A DNA stretch of 9,443 nucleotides, taken from positions 1-9,443 of the forward strand of contig CALMDN010000343.1 in the NCBI GenBank assembly GCA_937864935.1, given 5' to 3'. Shown one piece after another: positions 1 to 6,829 of the stretch. The notes below the pieces were generated by a model that saw only the letters and a program-made list of their open reading frames with translations, was not told the DNA's origin and made no database searches. The position numbers were made by a program, and so were the translations under genes. Source of the stretch: an uncultured Bacteroidales bacterium. GTDB lineage: Bacteria; Bacteroidota; Bacteroidia; Bacteroidales; Lentimicrobiaceae. Each line of letters begins with the position of its first letter. The stretch's first letter is position 1.

Positions 1-630
1 AATGCCTCGTATGCCCTTACCTGGTACCGCAAGGCCATTATCGTTGCAGAGCAGTTTCAGCGACACCCTTATCAGAAGGAAAAACTCGGGCAACTGTTTG
101 ACAAACTGCACAATTATACCGTCGAAGATGACGGAATCAGCAGGTTTATCAACGATTTGTCAGAAGCCGGAGTGCTCTTTTTCGTGTTGCCCCACCTGCA
201 GAAAACCTACCTCGATGGTGCTGCCTTTTTCTCCGGTGACAATCCGGTGATTGTGTTTACCGGCCGGTACAAACGGATTGATAATTTCTGGTTTACCATG
301 GCCCATGAAATTGCCCATGTACTTTATCACCTGGGTGACACCACCCCCTTTGTGCTCGATGACCTTAAAGATGGAGACACCAACCAAATGGAAACAGAAG
401 CCAACGCGCTGGCTGCTGAAAAGCTAAAACACCCTGAGATTCTGAACTACCTTGAAGCTTACACGCATTATCTCAGTATACAAAAGGTAGAGGAGTGCGC
501 TACTGAATACCGCGTACATCCTTCCATTGTGATCGGTAAGCTGGCGCATGATAAATTGATCTCGTTCAGCAAGCAGGCGTTGTTTAATGAGGATGTGATG
601 CGGTACATACCAGACAATTTTAAGACTTAA
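1..630 (+). CDS. ImmA/IrrE-family zinc metallopeptidase (5'-truncated)
   Basis: The reading frame is already open at base 1, so the gene begins left of the window; 209 residues are visible. The ATG at 157 is internal and not the likely start. The zinc-protease motif HEIAH lies at visible residues 102-106, followed about 27 residues later by METEANALAAE, whose second Glu (133) is the likely third zinc ligand. This HExxH...ExxA layout is that of ImmA/IrrE peptidases, which cleave phage- or element-type repressors. Many family members of 350-400 residues carry an XRE-type helix-turn-helix in the N-terminal half, and that part would be outside the window. Base composition is richer in GC than the genes that follow. 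A 128-bp gap and a new promoter separate it from the next gene. Family assignment is fairly sure; the substrate and the DNA-binding domain are inferred. Confidence 0.85.
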   Translation, partial: NASYALTWYRKAIIVAEQFQRHPYQKEKLGQLFDKLHNYTVEDDGISRFINDLSEAGVLFFVLPHLQKTYLDGAAFFSGDNPVIVFTGRYKRIDNFWFTMAHEIAHVLYHLGDTTPFVLDDLKDGDTNQMETEANALAAEKLKHPEILNYLEAYTHYLSIQKVEECATEYRVHPSIVIGKLAHDKLISFSKQALFNEDVMRYIPDNFKT

Positions 631-758
631 ACGAAAAGTCGGATGGTACAATACGTCTGGTAAGAGATGGGCTTTGTAGGTTTGAACGTTATAAAGCAAT
701 AAATATTCATCAGTATAAATGAGTGTTAGCGCCTTAATTACACTATTTTTGTACTGCA
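631..758. other. Intergenic gap, ImmA-like gene to TA operon
   Basis: This AT-rich 128-bp gap marks the change from the GC-richer ImmA/IrrE gene to the AT-rich defence block. I see no convincing hairpin terminator in it. Its only recognisable signal is the promoter-like element at its right end. Confidence 0.5.
744..751 (+). promoter_or_regulatory. Putative Bacteroidota -7 element for the VapBC45-like operon
   Basis: TATTTTTG matches the Bacteroidota -7 consensus TAnnTTTG at all six fixed positions. It ends 7 bases before the ATG at 759, so transcription would begin within a few bases of the start codon and the mRNA would be nearly leaderless. I could not find a good -33 TTTG/TTG at the usual spacing, so this is a partial match. 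Confidence 0.45.
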
Positions 759-1442
759 ATGAAAAATACCATACAAACCAAACCTAAGCTTGGCACCGGA
801 ATATATACGCTGCCTGATATCGCGTTGATATTGGGTATTCCCTATCCGAAAGTTGTCAGATGGGTCAACTCCTTCTGGAATGACCGGTTTGGTAGTCGGT
901 ATGGCCAATCCTATACCTGGACTGTAGATCTCACCAAAGCAGTAAACTTCCCTACTTTAATTGAGTTGTTCACCTTCTATCAATTGTCAAATGCCGGTGT
1001 GTCAACCCGAGAGTTGTTAAAGGCGCATGAAATTCTGTCCGTCCAGTACAATACCCAATATCCGTTTGCTACTAAAAAAATACTTGAAAGCCTCAGAACT
1101 GAAGGCAAAAAGGTGTTGTTTGAGCAAAAGGACGGCAGCATCTATACCGTTGACCTTACAAAGCAATTCAAGCTGAATTTTATCAGGGAGTTTTATATTA
1201 ATCTTGATTTTGGCACCGATTCTCTTGCTGCAAGGTTCTGGCCAAACGGAAAAGATAAAAGTGTTGTATGTGATCCGCACCATCAGTTCGGGCAACCAAC
1301 CATTGAAGGAACCAATATTCAATCGGAAACATTGTATAAAATGTACCTCGCCGAAGAGCCTGTCGAGTTTATTGCAGACCTTTATGAACTGCCGGTTATT
1401 CAAGTAGAAAATGCAATAGAGTTCCATAAAACTGCCGCTTAA
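759..1442 (+). CDS. VapB45-like antitoxin with HTH and DUF433 domains
   Basis: This 227-residue protein has an N-terminal helix-turn-helix-like segment (about residues 13-37, GIYTLPDIALILGIPY onward), a middle region of no recognised fold, and a C-terminal DUF433-type segment (about 165-225) with the family pattern DPHHQFGQPTIEGT followed by YLAEEPVEFIADLYELP. DUF433 domains are small DNA-binding domains common in antitoxins. The order (N-terminal HTH, C-terminal DUF433, next gene a PIN-like toxin) and the size agree with VapB45 of the VapBC45 family. It should neutralise the toxin encoded next and repress their shared promoter. The stop codon shares one base with the next start (TAATG), which implies translational coupling. 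Domain calls are by motif reading only. Confidence 0.75.
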   Translation: MKNTIQTKPKLGTGIYTLPDIALILGIPYPKVVRWVNSFWNDRFGSRYGQSYTWTVDLTKAVNFPTLIELFTFYQLSNAGVSTRELLKAHEILSVQYNTQYPFATKKILESLRTEGKKVLFEQKDGSIYTVDLTKQFKLNFIREFYINLDFGTDSLAARFWPNGKDKSVVCDPHHQFGQPTIEGTNIQSETLYKMYLAEEPVEFIADLYELPVIQVENAIEFHKTAA

Positions 1443-1867
1443 TGAGGAGTTATAAAATTTTCATTGACGAGAACCTTCCCAAACAATTAGCTACAGGCTT
1501 AAATGAATTGCAAAAACCAATGAACCATAGGGATGGCATCTCAATACAGGTTCTTTCAATTAAGGAAGTTTACGGGCAGGGTGCAAAGGATGAAGAATGG
1601 ATTCCGGAAGTTGGTAAAGAGAATGGCATTGTAATTACTCAGGATTATCGTATCCAAACCCAAAGGCACCAGAAAGAGCTTTACATAAAATCCGGAGTTG
1701 GGATTCTTTTCCTGAATCCACCTTCAAAATTAGGATTTCCCTATTGGGAGATGGTTAAGCAATTGATAAACAGATGGGATGAGATTAAATCAATTGTTAA
1801 AAAACATCAACCTCCCTTTGCTTTCCGATGTACTCCCAGGACAAAATTTGAGAAAATGGATGTTTAG
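1442..1867 (+). CDS. VapC45-like PIN-domain toxin (putative RNase)
   Basis: This 141-residue protein starts with IFIDENLP (residues 6-13), the first acidic site of DUF5615/VapC45-like PIN folds. Further acidic positions typical of the metal site follow: D50 with E51/E52 in GAKDEEWIPE, and D68 in IVITQDYRI. PIN toxins use such a cluster to bind Mg or Mn and cut RNA, often tRNA or rRNA; the target here is unknown. The length fits VapC45 (about 140 residues). The start overlaps the antitoxin stop by one base, as is usual for toxin-antitoxin pairs. The basic tail (KKHQPPFAFRCTPRTKFEK) is an unassigned extension. The family call is good; toxicity is inferred. Confidence 0.75.
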   Translation: MRSYKIFIDENLPKQLATGLNELQKPMNHRDGISIQVLSIKEVYGQGAKDEEWIPEVGKENGIVITQDYRIQTQRHQKELYIKSGVGILFLNPPSKLGFPYWEMVKQLINRWDEIKSIVKKHQPPFAFRCTPRTKFEKMDV

Positions 1868-1890
1868 TCAAACTAAAACACATTGATTCT

Positions 1891-2169
1891 ATGAATTCTT
1901 ACAATAAATCCAAACAGCTCTATATTGCAGATCATTTGTCTAAGAACCTTTCACAGCCTGAGAGGAGGTTAAATGCACTTAAAGCAATTGAAAAAGTTGT
2001 GAAAGCTAAAAATCCTGAGCTTTTGAATGGAACAGGATTATTTGAAAAGTATAGCAACCCGGGGTTTGCTGAGCAATATGAAGTTTGGAAAGGTTCATCA
2101 CTCAGTGGTGCTGAAAGATCGGTCATTACAGGATTGTTCAAATTCTCAAGCTTTGAATTAAATGACTGA
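1891..2169 (+). CDS. Unrecognised 92-residue protein overlapping hsdS
   Basis: I do not recognise this protein. It is soluble-looking, with a charged, probably helical N-terminal half (SQPERRLNALKAIEKVVKAK, about residues 21-40) and a C-terminal half with aromatic residues and a possible turn (EVWKGSSLSGAERSVITGLF). There is no signal peptide, membrane segment or Cys cluster. It begins 23 bp after the PIN toxin and ends 8 bp inside hsdS (ATGACTGA), so it is probably co-transcribed with both and translationally coupled to hsdS. Its codon use is AT-rich like its neighbours. It could be a third component of the TA unit or an accessory of the restriction-modification system. The tight overlap supports it being a real gene. 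Confidence 0.65.
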   Translation: MNSYNKSKQLYIADHLSKNLSQPERRLNALKAIEKVVKAKNPELLNGTGLFEKYSNPGFAEQYEVWKGSSLSGAERSVITGLFKFSSFELND

Positions 2170-3550
2170 GAATAAGAATATACCTAAGCATTGGCAGGTT
2201 AAAAGGCTTGAAGATTTGCTTTCATACGTTATTGGGGGTGATTGGGGAAAGGATGTTACTTTTCCAGATGAAAGTTACGACTTCGCATATTGTATAAGAG
2301 GATCCGAGATTAAAAACTGGGAGGAAAATAAAGGGAATACTGCTTCTTTAAGAAAAGTTAAGAAATCGAATATTATTAAACGACAACTAAAAGTAGGTGA
2401 TATTCTTGTTGAAATCTCAGGAGGTGGGCCAGAACAGCCTGTTGGCAGAACCGTGCTTATAGATCAATCCGTTCTTCTCTATAAACCGGAAATTTCAAAA
2501 ATCTGTACGAATTTTTTAAGATTATTAAGGCCTGATGACTTCATTGATTCCAGGTTTCTAAACTTGTTTCTTAAATTTTTCTATTTATCGGGTGAAATTG
2601 TAAAATACCAAGCCGGAAGTAATAATCTTAGAAATTTGAAATTTCAAGATTATCTCAGAATTTACATCCCCATCCCCCCTCTCCCCGAACAACAGGCCAT
2701 TGTCTCCAAAATCGAAGAACTATTCAGTGAGCTTGATAATGGCAAACAACAACTAATTACTGCGCAACAGCAATTAAAGGTCTACCGGCAGAGCTTGTTG
2801 AAGGCGGCATTTGAAGGGAAACTGACAGCAGCCTGGCGGAAAGCGCAAAAGCTGAAAGGGGAAGTAACCCTGGCAATGGCTGCTGACCCGGAAGTTACTT
2901 ATCTAAGAAATGGGGAATTGCCGGAGGGGTGGAAATTGACAGCAATGAACAATTTAATTGAAAAGCCACAATATGGAACTTCAAAAAAGTGTGATTATGA
3001 AACAAACGGTGTTGGAGTATTACGAATTCCTAACATTTCAGACGGTTATATTGATAGTACAGATCTGAAATTCGCTAAATTTGATGATGCTGAAATTGAA
3101 ACATATCGATTAAAAGTTGGAGACATTTTAATTATTCGTTCCAATGGTAGCGTTGATTTGGTTGGTAAATCCGCGTTGATAAATCAACATCAGGAAAAAT
3201 ACTTGTTTGCAGGCTATCTTATTAAATTAAGACCAAGGCAAAAGTTTGTACTTCCGAAATATCTTTTACATGTCCTTTCTTCAAATATTTTAAGGAATCA
3301 AATTGAAGGGAAAGCCAAATCTACAAGCGGAGTGAATAATATAAACTCCGAAGAATTGAAAAGTCTGATAATTCCAATATGTTCACTCGAAGAACAGCAG
3401 CTGATTATTGATGAATTAGAAAGTAAACTCACAGTTTGTGATAAAATCGAAGAAACCATTGCTCAAAGTTTGCAGCAGGCGGAGACTTTGAGGCAGAGTA
3501 TTTTGAAAAGGGCGTTTGAGGGGAAACTGGTGAACTTTAATGAATTATAA
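2162..3550 (+). CDS. hsdS: Type I restriction-modification specificity subunit HsdS
   Basis: HsdS reads the bipartite DNA target for the HsdM/HsdR complex. The 462 residues show the usual two-repeat design: recognition domain 1 (about 1-168), a conserved helical spacer (about 170-226, with IPPLPEQQAIVSKIEEL and YRQSLLKAAFEGKL), recognition domain 2 (about 250-405, opening LPEGWKL), and a second conserved helix (about 408-462, with EEQQLIIDELESKL and LRQSILKRAFEGKL). The N-terminal IPKHWQVKRLEDLL corresponds to LPEGWKLTAMNNLI of the second half. The central spacer DNA is about 50% GC in one 60-base line, while the recognition domains are near 27-30%, as expected if domains are exchanged by recombination. 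It lies upstream of hsdM, with two genes between them; the reverse order is more common. The reading frame is intact. The target sequence cannot be predicted. Confidence 0.95.
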   Translation: MTENKNIPKHWQVKRLEDLLSYVIGGDWGKDVTFPDESYDFAYCIRGSEIKNWEENKGNTASLRKVKKSNIIKRQLKVGDILVEISGGGPEQPVGRTVLIDQSVLLYKPEISKICTNFLRLLRPDDFIDSRFLNLFLKFFYLSGEIVKYQAGSNNLRNLKFQDYLRIYIPIPPLPEQQAIVSKIEELFSELDNGKQQLITAQQQLKVYRQSLLKAAFEGKLTAAWRKAQKLKGEVTLAMAADPEVTYLRNGELPEGWKLTAMNNLIEKPQYGTSKKCDYETNGVGVLRIPNISDGYIDSTDLKFAKFDDAEIETYRLKVGDILIIRSNGSVDLVGKSALINQHQEKYLFAGYLIKLRPRQKFVLPKYLLHVLSSNILRNQIEGKAKSTSGVNNINSEELKSLIIPICSLEEQQLIIDELESKLTVCDKIEETIAQSLQQAETLRQSILKRAFEGKLVNFNEL

Positions 3551-3583
3551 GTTGCTAATTAACCATATTGGAGAAAAGAATAC

Positions 3584-3591
3584 TAATTTTG
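3584..3591 (+). promoter_or_regulatory. Putative -7 element for the ATPase gene
   Basis: TAATTTTG fits the Bacteroidota -7 consensus TAnnTTTG and lies 22 bp before the ATG at 3614, in the only real gap (63 bp) inside the block. A proper -33 box at 19-21 bp is not obvious. If real, the ATPase pair, and hsdM behind it, can be transcribed separately from the TA-hsdS part. Confidence 0.4.
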
Positions 3592-3613
3592 TAAGGTAAT
3601 AATAAAGACAGTA

Positions 3614-4783
3614 ATGGAACACTTAAAGGTAAAATCACTCGGGCCTATAAAGGAAGCAGATATACATTTCAGCGACCTTACTTTATTGGTAGGACCACAA
3701 GCCAGCGGGAAAAGTATCTTACTTCAACTTATTAAATTGGTGATGGACAGATATAACATTCCAGCTGTCCTGAAACAGAATAATTATGAGTGGGGGAAAA
3801 AGAATGATAATTTTCTTGATTTGTTCTTTGGAGAAAGTATGTCGGCAATATGGACAAAAGAAACAACCGTAGAATTTGATGAAAAGAAATATTCATTGTC
3901 TTCTTTCCTGACAACTCAGGGCGTCAGAGGTAGTTCAAAAACAGAAAAGCTGTTTTATATACCTGCTCAAAGGGTTGTAACAATGAGTCAGGGTTGGCCT
4001 AGATCCTTCGGGACATTTGATATTGGGGATCCATTCGTTTTGAAAAAATTCAGCGAATCTATTCGAGTAATGATGGAAAAAGAAACTATTAATGGAGATC
4101 GAACACACAGTAAAGTTTTCCCCAAACCTAATCGAATTAAAGAACCACTGAGGAAAATCATAGATGAGAGTATATTTCATGGTGCTCGCATTGAATCAGA
4201 TAATACAACCCTGAAGAGAAGATTTCTTATGGAAGTAGGTAAAAGCAAACTTCCCTTTATGACATGGAGTGCCGGGCAAAAAGAATTTATGCCTCTTTTA
4301 CTTTCTTTGTACTACCTGATGCCTTCATCAAGGGTTAAATTGAAAGACGATATTAAAACAGTAATTATTGAAGAACCTGAAATGGGATTACACCCTAAAG
4401 CTATCCAGGCACTTATGGTAGTTTTTCTTGAATTAATAGCAAGGGGATACAAATTAATTATTTCTACGCATTCACCTGTATTGCTTGAATTGCTTTGGGC
4501 TATGAAGTACATTAAAGAATTCAAAGGGACTTCAACGGATCTGTTTTATTTGTTTTCACTTGAAAAGAGTACATCAATGACAACAACATTTAATAAAATT
4601 ATCAACGAGAAAAATTTTGCAACATATTTTTTTGAACAAACTAAAGAAGGAGTCAGTATCAGAGATATATCACCCCTCGATGCAGGGAGTGAAGAAAATT
4701 ATATTTCAAATTGGGGTGGATTAACAGATTTTGCCAGTAAGGCCAGTGATATTGTTTCCAAACTTGTAGCGAATGAAGAATAG
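3614..4783 (+). CDS. ABC-type AAA family ATPase, putative defence protein
   Basis: This 389-residue protein has the full motif set of the SMC/RecF-like AAA_15/AAA_21 ATPases: Walker A GPQASGKS (27-34), a YIPAQR motif (115-120), a signature-like SAGQKE (219-224), Walker B TVIIEEPEMGLHP (249-261, with E253/E254) and the H-loop STHSP (284-288). The inter-motif insert (about 40-215) is short, with no sign of a long coiled coil. No TOPRIM domain follows, so it is not an OLD-type nuclease. Such ATPases sense invasion or energise a partner effector in several defence systems. It overlaps the next gene by 11 bp, and the two probably work together. It has its own putative promoter and is very AT-rich (25% GC in the line at 4561). 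The exact family is not identified. Confidence 0.85.
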   Translation: MEHLKVKSLGPIKEADIHFSDLTLLVGPQASGKSILLQLIKLVMDRYNIPAVLKQNNYEWGKKNDNFLDLFFGESMSAIWTKETTVEFDEKKYSLSSFLTTQGVRGSSKTEKLFYIPAQRVVTMSQGWPRSFGTFDIGDPFVLKKFSESIRVMMEKETINGDRTHSKVFPKPNRIKEPLRKIIDESIFHGARIESDNTTLKRRFLMEVGKSKLPFMTWSAGQKEFMPLLLSLYYLMPSSRVKLKDDIKTVIIEEPEMGLHPKAIQALMVVFLELIARGYKLIISTHSPVLLELLWAMKYIKEFKGTSTDLFYLFSLEKSTSMTTTFNKIINEKNFATYFFEQTKEGVSIRDISPLDAGSEENYISNWGGLTDFASKASDIVSKLVANEE

Positions 4784-5255
4784 AGGAAAGAGTAAGAAAG
4801 TTAAGGGATCATTTAAGCAGGCTGTACAGTCAACAATTGAAGTCAAACATTGTTACTGCGAAGGAAAGCAGGCAATAAAAAATGAAGAAAAGGGAAAAGT
4901 TGAGCTAATTGATCCACGTCAGTGCGGAGGTAGTTTATTCATTGATCAATGTCTTCTAGACCAAAAATTGTATACATGCGACAATCGTTGGGATTACGCA
5001 ATTGATTATAAAGGGGAAGTGTTTTTCTTTGAAGTTCACACCGCTAGCTCAGACCAAGTTAGTACTGTTTTAAAAAAACTTCAGTGGTTAAAAGACTGGT
5101 TAAATCAAAAGGCTCCAGAAATAAATAAACTTAAGTCTAAATCAGCATACTATTGGGTGCAATCAAGTGGTTATCACATCCTGCCAAATTCTGTATACGA
5201 GAGGTTAGTTGTTCAAAAAGGTCTTAAACCCATCCCGAAATTAGTGTTAAAATAA
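4773..5255 (+). CDS. Unrecognised 160-residue partner of the ATPase, possible PD-(D/E)XK-like nuclease
   Basis: The start overlaps the ATPase stop by 11 bp, and the ATG used is the only Met codon in the protein. The N-terminus is strongly basic (KNRGKSKKVKGSFKQ). The core reads NRWDYAIDYKGEVFFFEVHTASS (residues 71-93): an Asp (74), a hairpin of two hydrophobic strands, then E87-V-H89, followed by a helix with K101, K102 and K107. This layout resembles the D...ExK core of PD-(D/E)XK nucleases with His in place of Lys, but the match is by eye and catalysis is unproven. Five Cys (27, 29, 51, 60, 69) are not spaced as a standard zinc finger, and there is no HNH motif. hsdM starts 1 bp after its stop. 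I infer the effector or partner of the preceding ATPase. Confidence 0.7.
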   Translation: MKNRGKSKKVKGSFKQAVQSTIEVKHCYCEGKQAIKNEEKGKVELIDPRQCGGSLFIDQCLLDQKLYTCDNRWDYAIDYKGEVFFFEVHTASSDQVSTVLKKLQWLKDWLNQKAPEINKLKSKSAYYWVQSSGYHILPNSVYERLVVQKGLKPIPKLVLK

Positions 5256-5256
5256 A

Positions 5257-6747
5257 ATGAATAACAACACCTCTTCAATCGTCTCCAAAGTCTGGTCATT
5301 CTGCAATCCTCTGCGCGATGTGGGGGTAGGTTATGGCGACTACCTCGAACAACTGACCTACCTGCTGTTTTTGAAGATGGCCGATGAATACACCAGGCCA
5401 CCTTACAAGAGGCAGATGAATATTCCGAAGGCCTATGATTGGGAAAGCCTGGTCAGCAAAAAAGGAGCGGAGCTGGAGTTGCATTATTCCACGCTGCTGC
5501 GTGAGTTAAGCACCCAGAAAGGGATACTCGGGCAGATATTTACCAAGAGCCAGAACAAAATTCAGGATCCTGCCATGCTGGCAAAGGTGATTGATATGAT
5601 CAACAGCGAAAACTGGCTGGTAATGGGAGCCGATGTAAAAGGGGATATTTATGAGGGCTTGCTTGAAAAAAATGCGGAAGATGTAAAAAGCGGGGCCGGG
5701 CAGTACTTTACACCCCGTGCATTGATACGGGCCATGGTGGAATGTGTGCGGCCGCAGCCCCTGAAAACCATTGCCGACCCGGCCTGCGGCACCGGCGGGT
5801 TCTTCCTGGCAGCTTATGATTACCTGGTGGCCAATAACAAACTGGACAAAGCCCAGAATACTTTTCTGAAAAACCAGACATTTTTCGGGAATGAAATTGT
5901 TGCCGGCACCCGCAGACTGGCGCTGATGAACCTGTTTCTGCATAATATAGGTGATATAGACGGTGATAACTTTATCTCACCGGCCGATGCCCTGATAGCA
6001 GCTTCACCTGAAACGTATGATTATGTGCTGGCCAATCCACCTTTCGGTAAAAAGAGTTCTCAAACCTTCACCAATGAGGAAGGCGAACTCGAAAAAGATG
6101 ATCTTACCTATAACCGTCAGGACTTCTGGGCAACCACCAGCAACAAGCAGTTGAACTTTGTTCAGCACATCCGTTCCATGCTGAAAACTACAGGTCAGGC
6201 CGCTGTTGTGGTTCCGGATAATGTGTTGTTTGAAGGTGGGGCAGGTGAGACAGTGCGTAAGAAATTGCTCGAAACCACCGATCTGCATACCATTCTGCGT
6301 CTGCCTACCGGCATCTTTTATGCACAGGGGGTTAAAGCCAATGTGATTTTCTTCGACAACAAACCGGCCAGCAAAGACCCATGGACCAAAGTAATCTGGG
6401 TTTACGACTACCGCACGAACATTCATCATACGCTGAAGAAGAATCCGCTGAAGCTGGAAGACCTGAATGATTTTATAGCCTGCTATCTTCCGGAAAACAG
6501 GCATAAACGAAAGGAAGCTTACCATCCGGAAACAAACCCGGATGGCCGGTGGCGTAAGTTCACCTACAATGAAATCACTTCACGGGACAAAACCAGCCTG
6601 GATCTTACGTGGCTTAAAGATAAATCCCTCGCCGACCTCGATAACCTTCCCGACCCTGAAGACATTGCTGCCGATATTATTGAGAATCTGGAAGCCGGAT
6701 TGGAGAATTTCAGGGAGGTTTTGTTGAAGTTAAATCTGAAATCCTGA
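5257..6747 (+). CDS. hsdM: Type I restriction-modification DNA methyltransferase HsdM (N6-adenine)
   Basis: HsdM transfers a methyl group from S-adenosylmethionine to adenine in the target set by HsdS. The 496 residues show the N-terminal HsdM helical domain (about 8-125), the GQYFTPR motif (148-154), the AdoMet-binding motif I ADPACGTGGF (173-182), and the catalytic motif IV NPPF (260-263). Length is normal and the frame is intact. GC content rises abruptly at its start codon (55% in the line at 5281), so it differs from the AT-rich genes before it and looks like the older backbone of the locus. The 1-bp gap to the preceding gene leaves no room for a private promoter, so it should be co-transcribed with the ATPase pair. 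No HsdR gene follows; a tRNA gene on the opposite strand does. Confidence 0.96.
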   Translation: MNNNTSSIVSKVWSFCNPLRDVGVGYGDYLEQLTYLLFLKMADEYTRPPYKRQMNIPKAYDWESLVSKKGAELELHYSTLLRELSTQKGILGQIFTKSQNKIQDPAMLAKVIDMINSENWLVMGADVKGDIYEGLLEKNAEDVKSGAGQYFTPRALIRAMVECVRPQPLKTIADPACGTGGFFLAAYDYLVANNKLDKAQNTFLKNQTFFGNEIVAGTRRLALMNLFLHNIGDIDGDNFISPADALIAASPETYDYVLANPPFGKKSSQTFTNEEGELEKDDLTYNRQDFWATTSNKQLNFVQHIRSMLKTTGQAAVVVPDNVLFEGGAGETVRKKLLETTDLHTILRLPTGIFYAQGVKANVIFFDNKPASKDPWTKVIWVYDYRTNIHHTLKKNPLKLEDLNDFIACYLPENRHKRKEAYHPETNPDGRWRKFTYNEITSRDKTSLDLTWLKDKSLADLDNLPDPEDIAADIIENLEAGLENFREVLLKLNLKS

Positions 6748-6795
6748 GTTTTTAATCCGGAGGCTGAAAATAAGTTCAATCCGATGTAATGCATC

Positions 6796-6825
6796 AAAAA
6801 AAAACGCCCGGCAGATGCCAGACGT
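6796..6825 (-). terminator. Intrinsic terminator of the tRNA-Arg unit
   Basis: On the minus strand, just past the tRNA 3' end, ACGTCTGGC and GCCGGGCGT form a 9-bp stem (two G-U pairs) around a 4-base loop, followed by a run of eight T. The stem arms are 6817-6825 and 6804-6812 in + coordinates. On the + strand the hairpin is not followed by T, so it does not look like a terminator for hsdM. Confidence 0.85.
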
Positions 6826-6829
6826 TGAG

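Noticed and set aside
3614..4783. ATPase as an OLD-family nuclease or Gabija GajA
   Set aside because: The protein ends about 100 residues after the H-loop and shows no TOPRIM acidic motifs.
4773..5255. The 160-residue protein as an HNH nuclease like Septu PtuB
   Set aside because: No HNH motif and no paired CxxC zinc knuckles; the His residues (26, 89, 135) are not in an HNH arrangement.
3614..5255. RloA/RloB or PARIS AriA/AriB identity
   Set aside because: RloB and AriB are TOPRIM-type or DUF4435 partners; the partner here is smaller and lacks such motifs. Remote relation of the ATPase itself is not excluded.
5506..6525. Long minus-strand frames opposite hsdM (5506-5943 and 6004-6525)
   Set aside because: They are antisense to conserved methyltransferase motifs and have no recognisable protein features.
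6748..6829. Bidirectional terminator serving hsdM
   Set aside because: On the + strand the hairpin is preceded by A's and followed by TGAGT with no T-run, so only the minus strand has terminator form.
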